Assembly: GCA_020025735.1 (NCBI GenBank)
Contig: JAHHRP010000064.1
Span: forward strand, 1-10,157
Direction of reading: 5' to 3'
Source: Evtepia sp.
GTDB taxonomy: Bacteria > Bacillota > Clostridia > Oscillospirales > Oscillospiraceae
Length of the DNA: 10,157 nt
This document shows, piece after piece, positions 1 through 6,503 of this stretch. The notes below the pieces were generated by a model, which was given only the letters and a program-made list of their open reading frames with translations, did not search any database and was not told where the DNA came from. Position 1 is the first letter of the stretch, and each line of letters opens with the position of its first letter. The translations under genes were made by a program, and so were the position numbers.

Positions 1-2
1 GG

Positions 3-365
3 GAAGAACCAACCCGCCGCCGAGAGCGGGAGTATCAGGAACCCATGCGCCGGAACTCTGGCGGCAAGGTGGTCAATATCCATGCAACCACCCAGTTGCA
101 GGTCGTCCTGGTTAAGCCCGATCGGTATGAAAATGCCTCCGAGATCGCCGACCACCTACGGGACAAGCGCACGGTGGTTCTCAATCTGGAAAAGACCCAG
201 AAGGATGTGGCCCGGCGGCTGCTGGACTTTTTGTCCGGGGTTGCTTATGCTCAAGAGGGGAAGATCAAGAAGGTAGCCCTGCAAACCTATATCGTTACGC
301 CCTATAATGTGGATATCATGGGCGATCTGATCGATGAGCTGGAGAACAACGGCCTGTACTTTTGA
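3..365 (+). CDS. sepF: Cell division protein SepF, 5' end outside window
   Basis: SepF is a cytoplasmic, membrane-tethering partner of FtsZ that bundles or aligns FtsZ filaments during septum formation. The reading frame is open to the left edge, so the membrane-binding N-terminal helix is missing and the internal ATG at 45 is unlikely to be the true start. The visible 120 residues start with a charged, arginine/glutamate-rich linker and then the compact SepF domain. Its signatures are VVLVKPDRYENA, then VVLNLEK, then RRLLDFLSGVAYA followed by a glycine, then TPYNVDI near the end. Family members are about 150 residues, so roughly the first 30 are lost. The next gene is divIVA, 49 bases downstream, as expected for the Firmicutes division cluster, but with no ylmG or ylmH between. 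The identification is firm from motif order and context. Confidence 0.93.
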   Translation, partial: EEPTRRREREYQEPMRRNSGGKVVNIHATTQLQVVLVKPDRYENASEIADHLRDKRTVVLNLEKTQKDVARRLLDFLSGVAYAQEGKIKKVALQTYIVTPYNVDIMGDLIDELENNGLYF

Positions 366-414
366 GCAAGAGCAGGTCCCCACAGATAGAAACAAGGGAT
401 AGGAGTGACCGATC

Positions 415-1143
415 ATGTTAACACCTCAGGAAGCGGAATCTCACGTATTTCCGAAATCCTCTTTTGGCGGCTATAATATGCTCCAGGTGGACACGTTTTT
501 GGACAGCCTGATCGAGGATTACCGCACCTTGTACCAGGAGAACACCTCGCTGAAGAATAAGATGAAGCTCCTAGTGGAAAAGGTAGAGGAGTATCGGGCC
601 ACGGAGGATGCCATGCGCATGACCCTCCACTCTGCCCAGAAGATGGCAGACGCCATGGTGAAGGAAGGGGAGGCCCAGAAGCAGGCCGCCATCGACCAGA
701 CCGTAGCAGCAGTGGAGGAACGCAGCCGGGAAGTGCGCGTCCAGATGGAGCAGGAAGAAAAGGCAATGATGGCCCATCTGGAGCAGGTGCGCGCGAACCT
801 GAAAGATGAGCAGGCCCGTTTGGATGCAGCCCGGGCTGCCACAGCCGCTTATATCGGTCAGCTGAAGAACCTGTATACCAAGCAGATCCAGTATATTGGC
901 AGCCTGTCAAACCTGACAGCGTCTTCTGTGCAGGCTGCTTCCGCAGCCAAGGCAGTAGAGACGCCAGTAACAGAACCGGTTGTCACCGTACCCCCCGAGC
1001 AGCAGGAGGAAGTGGCCCAGGATATTGAGGCCTCCATGGCCAAGATCTTTGAGCCTGCTGAGTCTTCTGCCTCTGGCGGGGACATGGGAGATACCCGGTC
1101 CTTTGACCAGATCCAGTTTGGCAAAGACCACGAGATCGAATAA
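415..1143 (+). CDS. divIVA: DivIVA-family coiled-coil protein
   Basis: DivIVA proteins recognise curved membrane at division sites and poles and recruit partners there. The start is ATG at 415, with AGGAG at 401-405. The N-terminal DivIVA domain covers residues 1-45, with LTPQEAESHVF, then SSFGGYN at 15-21 and VDTFLDSLIEDY at 25-36. A long coiled coil rich in Glu, Lys, Gln and Ala runs from about residue 40 to 155. The tail from about 180 is Pro/Val/Glu-rich and ends in an acidic, probably disordered segment. At 242 residues it is longer than the B. subtilis protein (about 164). Phe17, linked to membrane contact in B. subtilis, is kept, but the following Arg18 is Gly here. It lies between sepF and ileS as in other Firmicutes and is followed by a hairpin that may end or attenuate transcription. 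Confidence 0.93.
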   Translation: MLTPQEAESHVFPKSSFGGYNMLQVDTFLDSLIEDYRTLYQENTSLKNKMKLLVEKVEEYRATEDAMRMTLHSAQKMADAMVKEGEAQKQAAIDQTVAAVEERSREVRVQMEQEEKAMMAHLEQVRANLKDEQARLDAARAATAAYIGQLKNLYTKQIQYIGSLSNLTASSVQAASAAKAVETPVTEPVVTVPPEQQEEVAQDIEASMAKIFEPAESSASGGDMGDTRSFDQIQFGKDHEIE

Positions 1144-1154
1144 CACCAGTGAAA

Positions 1155-1196
1155 AACGGAACCTGGCCGGACCTCCGGGCAGGTTCCGTTGTTTGT
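1155..1196 (+). terminator. Hairpin after divIVA, intrinsic terminator or attenuator
   Basis: An 11-bp perfect stem pairs 1155-1165 with 1180-1190. Inside it, after one G/G mismatch, a 4-bp CCGG/CCGG stem closes on the loop ACCT. Five A residues precede it and TTGTTTGT overlaps and follows its 3' arm, so the U-tract is interrupted. It starts 12 bases after the divIVA stop. I found no convincing promoter between it and ileS, so it may be a partial terminator that sets divIVA and ileS to different levels. Confidence 0.7.
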
Positions 1197-1263
1197 CTAA
1201 TATAAGAAAGAGGCCCCTTTCCCTGTGGGAGAAGGGCACCATATAAGGAGTGAACAGTCAACC

Positions 1264-4020
1264 ATGTCTCAGGATTACAACGCAACCATCCATCTGCCGA
1301 AAACCGACTTCCCCATGCGGGCGGGCCTGCCTAAGCGGGAACCCGAAATGCTGCGGGCCTGGAAGAAGCTGGACGTTTACGGCGCGCTGATGAAGAAGAA
1401 CGCCGGAAAGCCCCGGTTTTCTCTCCATGATGGCCCTCCCTTTTCCAATGGGGCTTTGCACATGGGCCATGCCTTGAACAAGTCAATCAAGGATATTATC
1501 ATTCGGTCTCATGCCATGCGGGGTTACTGCACCCCCTATATCCCTGGCTGGGACAACCATGGTATGCCCATTGAGTCCGCGATCATTAAGCAGAACAAGC
1601 TCAACCGAAAGACCATGCCGGTCACAGAGTTCCGTTCTGCCTGCCACGAGTTTGCCCAGCACTATGTGGACGTGCAAAGTGAAGGGTTCCAACGCCTGGG
1701 TGCCTTGGGTGACTGGGAGCATCCCTATCTGACCATGAATCCTTCCTTTGAGGCAGAGGAAGTAAAGGTGTTTGGAGAGATGTACAAGCGGGGGTATATC
1801 TACAAGGGTTTGAAGCCTGTTTACTGGTGCCCCCACGACGAGACTGCACTGGCTGAGGCAGAGATTGAATATCAGGACGATCCCTGCACGACGGTGTATG
1901 TAAAATTCCCTCTGCACGATGACCAGGGGAAATTGGAAGGGATGGACAAGAGCAAAATTTCCTTCCTCATCTGGACCACCACCATCTGGACCCTGCCGGG
2001 GAACTTGGCCATTGCCCTGCACCCCAAGGAAACCTATGCGATGGTAAAGGTTCCCAGCGGTGAGATTCATGTTCTGGCCGAGGCGCTGGTGAAGAAAGTG
2101 ATGGATGTGGGGGGCGTAGAGGAGTATGAGATCCTAGCCACCCACGACGGTGCGTTCTTTGAGAACATGCTGGCCGATCATCCCTTCCTGCCCAAAACAT
2201 CCCGGCTGGTGTTGGCAGACTATGTTACCATGGATTCTGGTACTGGCTGTGTCCACACGGCCCCCGGTTTCGGTGCCGATGACTATGAGACCTGTAAGCG
2301 TTACGGCATGGATATGGTGGTTCCTGTGGATGACCAGGGCCGCCACACCGACTATGCGGGAAAGTATGCAGGGATGAAGACGGAGGAATCCAACCCGGTT
2401 ATTCTGGCAGATATGAAAGAGAGTGGAGCGCTGTTTGCCTCAGAGGACATTGTCCACTCCTATCCTCACTGCTGGCGGTGTAAGAAGCCGATCATTTTCC
2501 GGGCTACGCCGCAGTGGTTCTGCTCGGTGGAGACCTTCAAGGATGAGGCCTGTGCTGCCTGTGAAGAAGTCCGTTGGGTTCCTGGCTGGGGTCTGGATCG
2601 GATGAAGGCCATGGTGCGGGAGCGCACGGACTGGTGTATCTCTCGTCAGCGCCGCTGGGGTCTGCCGATCCCCGTGTTCTACTGCGAGGATTGCGGCAAG
2701 CCCATCGTCACCGATGAGACCATTGGGCTTATTTCCGACCTCTTTGCCGGCAATGGCTCCAATGCCTGGTTTGCCAAAGAAGCGGCGGAGATCCTTCCTG
2801 CCGGGTTCCACTGCCCCCATTGCGGCAAGGCAGGTGGGTTCACCAAGGAGGAAGATACTCTGGACGGATGGTTCGACTCCGGCTCTACCCATCTGGCGTC
2901 GATGAAGAAGGATCAGGGCTTCTGGCCTGCTGACGTGTACATGGAGGGACTGGATCAGTACAGAGGCTGGTTCCAGGCGGCCCTGCTTACGGCGGTTGGT
3001 TCTACGGGCGTTGCCCAGGCACCGTTTAAGACCTGCATCACCCACGGCTGGACGGTGGATGGGGAAGGCAAAGCCATGCACAAATCCCTGGGCAACGGGG
3101 TGGACCCCTATGACATCATGGATAAGTATGGTGCAGACCTGATCCGGCTTTGGGCAGCATCTGCTGATTACCATGCAGATATGCGCTGCTCGGAAAAGAT
3201 TTTTAAGCAGCTGAGCCAGAACTATCTAAAATTCCGCAACACGGCCCGGTACTGTCTGGGCAATCTGGATGGCTTTGACCCCAATCATCTTGTGGCTCCT
3301 GCCGACATGATGGAGCTGGACCGGTGGGCAATCACCCGCCTCAATGCCCTCATCACCAAGTGTTTCCAGGGCTATGATGATTTTGACTTTAATGTCGTGA
3401 CCCATGCGGTCAATGAGTTCTGTGTGGTGGAGATGTCCAATTTCTACCTGGACATCATCAAGGATCGGCTGTACTGCGAGGGGAGAGAGGACCTGCCCCG
3501 CCGTTCGGCCCAGACGGCCCTGTATCTCATTCTGGATACCATGACCAAGATCATGGCGCCGGTGCTGTGCTTTACTGGGGATGAGATTTGGCAGTCTATG
3601 ACCCATCCTGAGGGGGTAGACGGCCGGAACGTGGTCCTGAATGACATGAATGAGCCTTTCGTCGATTACGCTCTGCCCCAGGAGCAGATGGACCAGTGGG
3701 AAACGCTGATCCAGGTCCGTGACGCAGTCAACGGGGAGCTGGAGAGCGCCCGCAGCGCGAAAAAGATCGGGAAGAGCCTGGAGGCCAAGGTGACCCTGAC
3801 GGTGCCTGCGGAACAGGCGTTCCTGGCAGAGCTGGCAGACGAGGCGCTGGCAGACCTGCTCATTGTCTCCCAGGTAGCGGTGACCATTGGCGAAACCCTG
3901 ACCGTGACCGTTGGGGAGGCTGCTGGTGGGAAGTGCCAGCGGTGCTGGAAGGTGCTGCCCACGGTGAATGAGGAGGGCCTGTGCCCCCGCTGCGCCAAGG
4001 TGATCCAGCGTCTGATCTGA
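1264..4020 (+). CDS. ileS: Isoleucyl-tRNA synthetase (IleRS)
   Basis: This class Ia synthetase attaches isoleucine to tRNA-Ile in the cytoplasm and hydrolyses mischarged valyl-tRNA. The ATG at 1264 is preferred over GTG 1225 because AAGGAG lies at 1245-1250 and the protein then begins like B. subtilis IleRS (LPKTDFPMRAGLP); it gives 918 residues, the usual length. HMGH of the nucleotide-binding HIGH motif is at 66-69. The CP1 editing domain shows WTTTIWTLPGN at 237-247 and GTGCVHTAPG at 326-335, followed by an Asp pair at 339-340. The KMSKS loop reads AMHKS at 604-608. A C-terminal zinc finger uses C891, C894, C907 and C910. Extra Cys pairs at 403/406, 474/477 and 517/520 suggest further zinc sites. 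No T-box leader is visible upstream. A long hairpin follows, then lspA; the ylyA gene found between them in B. subtilis is absent. Confidence 0.98.
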   Translation: MSQDYNATIHLPKTDFPMRAGLPKREPEMLRAWKKLDVYGALMKKNAGKPRFSLHDGPPFSNGALHMGHALNKSIKDIIIRSHAMRGYCTPYIPGWDNHGMPIESAIIKQNKLNRKTMPVTEFRSACHEFAQHYVDVQSEGFQRLGALGDWEHPYLTMNPSFEAEEVKVFGEMYKRGYIYKGLKPVYWCPHDETALAEAEIEYQDDPCTTVYVKFPLHDDQGKLEGMDKSKISFLIWTTTIWTLPGNLAIALHPKETYAMVKVPSGEIHVLAEALVKKVMDVGGVEEYEILATHDGAFFENMLADHPFLPKTSRLVLADYVTMDSGTGCVHTAPGFGADDYETCKRYGMDMVVPVDDQGRHTDYAGKYAGMKTEESNPVILADMKESGALFASEDIVHSYPHCWRCKKPIIFRATPQWFCSVETFKDEACAACEEVRWVPGWGLDRMKAMVRERTDWCISRQRRWGLPIPVFYCEDCGKPIVTDETIGLISDLFAGNGSNAWFAKEAAEILPAGFHCPHCGKAGGFTKEEDTLDGWFDSGSTHLASMKKDQGFWPADVYMEGLDQYRGWFQAALLTAVGSTGVAQAPFKTCITHGWTVDGEGKAMHKSLGNGVDPYDIMDKYGADLIRLWAASADYHADMRCSEKIFKQLSQNYLKFRNTARYCLGNLDGFDPNHLVAPADMMELDRWAITRLNALITKCFQGYDDFDFNVVTHAVNEFCVVEMSNFYLDIIKDRLYCEGREDLPRRSAQTALYLILDTMTKIMAPVLCFTGDEIWQSMTHPEGVDGRNVVLNDMNEPFVDYALPQEQMDQWETLIQVRDAVNGELESARSAKKIGKSLEAKVTLTVPAEQAFLAELADEALADLLIVSQVAVTIGETLTVTVGEAAGGKCQRCWKVLPTVNEEGLCPRCAKVIQRLI

Positions 4021-4040
4021 ACTTCAACTTGAGAGAACCC

Positions 4041-4080
4041 AAACCCATGGCCGGCCTTTAGGCTGGCCATGGGTTTGTTG
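4041..4080 (+). terminator. Long hairpin between ileS and lspA, possible attenuator
   Basis: A 12-bp perfect stem pairs 4041-4052 with 4065-4076. It continues through one G-U pair and three G-C pairs to a TTTA loop, giving 16 paired positions in all. The following bases TTTGTTGG make a weak, interrupted U-tract. The lspA ribosome-binding site starts only about 10 bases later at 4086-4095. It may be a leaky terminator, an RNA-processing or stability element, or both. It sits 20 bases after the ileS stop. Confidence 0.6.
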
Positions 4081-4101
4081 GAAGGAAAGGAGGTGGGGTC
4101 C

Positions 4102-4590
4102 ATGCCCCTTTATTTCGCGCTGGCGGCTGCCTTAGTAGTGGTGGACCAGGTGGTAAAATATGTGGTTCGACTGGAGATCCCCCTGCACACGATGGTGGAT
4201 TTCCTGCCGGGCCTGTCCCTGACCTATGTGCAGAACACAGGGGCAGCTTTTTCTTTGCTCAGCCAACACACCTGGCTGCTGACGCTGCTGTCTGGGGTGG
4301 TTTCGGTGGGGCTGATTGCAGCGCTGTGGAGGCGTGTCCTGCCCAATCGGCGGGGAATGTTGGCGCTGACGCTGCTGCTGGGAGGCGCTGTGGGAAATTT
4401 TATCGACCGCCTTCTGCTGGGCTTTGTCACGGATATGTTTGCCACGACCTTTGTTTCGTTCCCGATCTTTAATGTGGCGGACATGGGTGTGGTCATCGGT
4501 GGTGTGCTGCTGTGCCTGTGTGTGATCCAGACCTTTGAGAAGGAGCGAAAGGAGAGCAAGCAGCGTGGGGAGGAGGAGGAAACCCTGTGA
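4102..4590 (+). CDS. lspA: Prolipoprotein signal peptidase LspA (signal peptidase II)
   Basis: LspA is a membrane aspartyl protease that cuts the signal peptide of diacylated prolipoproteins just before the lipid-bearing cysteine. The ATG at 4102 has a near-perfect AAAGGAGGTG at 4086-4095, giving 162 residues, the usual size. An upstream in-frame ATG at 4069 lies inside the preceding hairpin and is not favoured. Four hydrophobic segments are visible, at about residues 2-22, 56-76, 86-106 and 122-148, as expected for the family. Conserved blocks are VVDQVVKY (13-20), QNTGAAFSLL (44-53), GNFIDR (98-103), FVTDMF (108-113) and FNVADMG (123-129). D111 and D127 are the expected catalytic pair. The highly charged C-terminus should face the cytoplasm. 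Its TGA overlaps the GTG start of the next gene, so the two are probably translationally coupled. Confidence 0.97.
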   Translation: MPLYFALAAALVVVDQVVKYVVRLEIPLHTMVDFLPGLSLTYVQNTGAAFSLLSQHTWLLTLLSGVVSVGLIAALWRRVLPNRRGMLALTLLLGGAVGNFIDRLLLGFVTDMFATTFVSFPIFNVADMGVVIGGVLLCLCVIQTFEKERKESKQRGEEEETL

Positions 4591-5501
4591 ATGTTACCCT
4601 AACCCCTGAGAGCAGCGGCCAGCGAGCGGACCAGTATTTGGCGGCGAGTCTGGATGGTCTGACCCGTTCGGCGGCCCAAAAGCTGCTGGAGGAAGGACAG
4701 GTCCTTTCCGCTGGCCGGAGGCTGAAGAAAAATGATCGGCTGAAAGAGGGGGTTCCGCTTACGGTGATCATTCCCGACCCAACCCCGGTGGAGATTTTGC
4801 CCCAGGAGATTCCGCTGGATGTGGTGTATGAGGACGAGGATGTGATTGTGGTCAATAAGCCGGTGGGGATGGTGGTCCATCCTGCCCCAGGCCATCCTGA
4901 CGGCACTCTGGTCAACGCCCTGCTGTACCACTGTGGACAGAGTCTATCTGGGATCAATGGTCAGCTTCGGCCGGGGATTGTCCACCGCATCGACCGGGAT
5001 ACCAGCGGGCTGCTGATTGCGGCGAAAAATGACACGGCGCACCTGGCTCTGGCGCAGCAGCTCCAGGATCACAGTCTGTACCGGGCATATGAGGCGGTGG
5101 TTTTGGGGAAACTGCGCCAGGAGGAAGGGACCATTTCTTTGCCCATTGCCCGCCACCCCACGGACCGGAAGAAGATGGCAGTGAACCATCTCACGGGGCG
5201 CTCTGCGGTTACCCACTGGCAGGTGCTGGCCCGGTATGCAGGTTATACCCATGTTCAGTGTCGGCTGGAGACAGGGCGGACCCATCAGATTCGGGTTCAT
5301 ATGGCGGCGCAGGGGCACCCGGTGCTGGGGGACCCGGTGTATGGCGGAGTGCGTAAGGGATTCCCTGAGCTGGTGGGACAGTGCTTACATGCGCGCAAAT
5401 TGACCTTCCGCCACCCTCGCACGGGGGAGGAGGTAACGGTGACTTGTCCGCTGCCGTCTTATTTTCAAGCTGTCTTGACAAGATGCAGCCGATTAGTATA
5501 A
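4587..5501 (+). CDS. rluD: RluA/RluD-family 23S rRNA pseudouridine synthase
   Basis: Enzymes of this family isomerise specific uridines in large-subunit rRNA to pseudouridine; the exact sites cannot be read from sequence. The start is GTG at 4587, which overlaps the lspA stop by 4 bases (GTGA) and has a purine-rich GGAGGAGGAGG-type ribosome-binding site at about 4569-4580. The ATG at 4591 is out of frame. The 304-residue protein has an N-terminal S4-like RNA-binding domain (about 11-60), then the catalytic domain starting VVYEDEDVIVVNKP (79-92). Motif HRIDRDTSG is at 133-141, with D136 as catalytic aspartate. Further on are the family blocks RTHQIRVHM and HPVLGDPVYGG. It matches ylyB of B. 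subtilis by position after lspA. A promoter for the next gene is embedded in its last codons. The symbol is by family; rluA-type naming is also possible. Confidence 0.93.
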   Translation: MNVTLTPESSGQRADQYLAASLDGLTRSAAQKLLEEGQVLSAGRRLKKNDRLKEGVPLTVIIPDPTPVEILPQEIPLDVVYEDEDVIVVNKPVGMVVHPAPGHPDGTLVNALLYHCGQSLSGINGQLRPGIVHRIDRDTSGLLIAAKNDTAHLALAQQLQDHSLYRAYEAVVLGKLRQEEGTISLPIARHPTDRKKMAVNHLTGRSAVTHWQVLARYAGYTHVQCRLETGRTHQIRVHMAAQGHPVLGDPVYGGVRKGFPELVGQCLHARKLTFRHPRTGEEVTVTCPLPSYFQAVLTRCSRLV

Positions 5502-5504
5502 AAT
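5475..5504 (+). promoter_or_regulatory. Sigma-70/SigA-type promoter for the HAD hydrolase gene
   Basis: A perfect TTGACA is at 5475-5480. It is followed after 16 bases by TATAAA (5497-5502), or after 18 bases by TAAAAT (5499-5504); either differs from TATAAT at one position. The elements overlap the last codons and stop of the pseudouridine synthase gene. The start codon at 5548 lies about 45 bases downstream of the -10 element. This is the best promoter match seen in the window, and it implies that the HAD gene can be expressed apart from the upstream operon. Confidence 0.8.
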
Positions 5505-5547
5505 AGAGAGGTTCATCTCAACGACCAGCGAAAGGAGACGAGTGCCC

Positions 5548-6372
5548 ATGGGGAAATTCTCCGGTGTGCTGCTGGCCACCGACTACGACGACACCCTATA
5601 CGACAGTGCTGGCACCATTTCCCAGGAAAATCGCCAGGCAATCGCCCGTTTTGTGGCAGAGGGAGGTCTTTTCTGCATCTCTACCGGCCGGTCGTATATC
5701 AACTTTGCCATCCAGATGGAGAGGGAAAAGCTGCCGGTGAATGCGCCGGTCATACTTTCCAATGGCGCTTCCATCTATGACTTTGCCCGCGAGGAAAGCC
5801 TTTGGCTGCAAGTTCTGCCGCCCCAGGCACCGGAGCATCTGGCCCAGGTGTGTGCCGACCTGCCCCAGGTGGGCTTTGAGGCGTATCATCAGGATGAGGT
5901 CTTTGTTTTCCGGCCCAATCAGGTTACGGAGCACCACCTGAAACGCTGTCATCTCACTGGCCAGCCCCGTGCCATTGGAGACATGCCTGTGCCGTGGATT
6001 AAAGTGATTCTCCAGCACCCTGACACGGCGGTGCTGCAAGAGGCGCAAGGGTATCTAAAAAGCCATTGGCCGGAGGAGTATGATGTGACCTTCTCCAATC
6101 CGTACCTGCTGGAAGTCACCGCCAAGGGGGCCAACAAAGGCCAGTCGGTGCAGTGGGTGGCCCGTTACCTGGGGGTGGACCCGAAGGATATTTACTGTGT
6201 GGGCAATGGACTCAATGACATTCCCATGCTGGAGGTCTCTGCGCTCTCGTTTGCCCCAGCCAGCAGTTACCCGGAGGTCCGGGCAGCGGCAGATGTGGTG
6301 CTGCCCTCCTGTGACGAGAGTTGTGTGGCGCGGATGATTGAGATTTTAGAGGCCCGCTATGACCAGCGATAA
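5548..6372 (+). CDS. Cof-type HAD-IIB hydrolase (probable sugar or phosphate-ester phosphatase)
   Basis: This is a cytoplasmic Mg2+-dependent haloacid-dehalogenase-fold phosphatase; the substrate cannot be told from sequence. The ATG at 5548 is chosen because AAAGGAGA at 5531-5538 is well spaced for it; the GTG at 5542 is too close. The 274 residues match Cof-family length. Motif I is TDYDDTLYD, with nucleophile D12 and acid/base D14. Motif II is STGRS at 45-49. The motif III lysine is K197 in KGANKGQSV. Motif IV is GNGLNDIPML at 219-228, where Asn replaces the first Asp of the common GDxxND while N223 and D224 are kept. The stretch between motifs II and III (about 80-185) is the C2-type cap that decides substrate. 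It has its own promoter and terminator, so it is probably monocistronic. Where B. subtilis has pyrR after ylyB, this gene stands instead. Confidence 0.93.
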   Translation: MGKFSGVLLATDYDDTLYDSAGTISQENRQAIARFVAEGGLFCISTGRSYINFAIQMEREKLPVNAPVILSNGASIYDFAREESLWLQVLPPQAPEHLAQVCADLPQVGFEAYHQDEVFVFRPNQVTEHHLKRCHLTGQPRAIGDMPVPWIKVILQHPDTAVLQEAQGYLKSHWPEEYDVTFSNPYLLEVTAKGANKGQSVQWVARYLGVDPKDIYCVGNGLNDIPMLEVSALSFAPASSYPEVRAAADVVLPSCDESCVARMIEILEARYDQR

Positions 6373-6377
6373 CCATT

Positions 6378-6407
6378 GCCCTCGGTGTTACAGCCGGGGG
6401 CTTTTTT
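6378..6407 (+). terminator. Intrinsic terminator of the HAD hydrolase gene
   Basis: GCCCTCGG at 6378-6385 pairs with CCGGGGGC at 6394-6401 (8 bp, one G-U pair) over an 8-base loop, followed directly by six T residues at 6402-6407. It begins 5 bases after the stop codon. This is a textbook Rho-independent terminator on the plus strand. Confidence 0.93.
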
Positions 6408-6420
6408 AGATGGATGAATA

Positions 6421-6460
6421 TGCCCCCCTGAGACCAGAAAATTTTGGTTCCAGGGGGGCA
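6421..6460. repeat. Perfect 10-bp inverted repeat forming a 40-base hairpin, convergent intergenic region
   Basis: TGCCCCCCTG at 6421-6430 is the exact reverse complement of CAGGGGGGCA at 6451-6460. The 20 bases between them continue to pair after one A/C mismatch, around an AAAATTTT centre. Two inner pairs are G-U on plus-strand RNA but would be C/A mismatches on minus-strand RNA, so the fold is better on the plus strand. Neither side has a clear run of U. It lies between the HAD terminator and the end of the minus-strand gene. It could be a weak minus-strand terminator, a backup terminator, or a small mobile-repeat remnant. A second, imperfect hairpin at 6485-6506 overlaps the stop codon of the minus-strand gene. 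Confidence 0.55.
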
Positions 6461-6503
6461 AGTGATTGGTTATGGTTGATATCATAAGGGGGCAGCTGCT
6501 GCC

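Noticed and set aside
413..910. 165-codon minus-strand open frame opposite divIVA
   Set aside because: Pro/Ser-rich low-complexity product that mirrors the coiled-coil gene; no motif or supporting ribosome-binding site.
1198..1206. TAATAT/TATAAG as -10 element of an ileS promoter
   Set aside because: No acceptable -35 hexamer lies 15-19 bases upstream and there is no extended -10 TGn, so it is not supported.
1144..1263. T-box riboswitch upstream of ileS
   Set aside because: The 120-base gap is too short and lacks the conserved T-box sequence (GGGTGGNACCGCG type) and the usual stem I elements; only simple hairpins are present.
1225..1263. GTG at 1225 as start of ileS
   Set aside because: The resulting extra 13 residues do not match the family, and the ribosome-binding site AAGGAG at 1245-1250 points to ATG 1264.
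2440..3174. 244-codon minus-strand open frame inside ileS
   Set aside because: It lies fully antisense to strongly conserved IleRS sequence, has no family motif and reflects GC-rich codon bias.
4069..4101. ATG at 4069 as start of lspA
   Set aside because: It lies in the 3' arm of the hairpin and has no ribosome-binding site, whereas ATG 4102 has an almost perfect one.
5542..5547. GTG at 5542 as start of the HAD gene
   Set aside because: Only about 4 bases separate it from the GGAG core; ATG 5548 is better spaced and two codons later.
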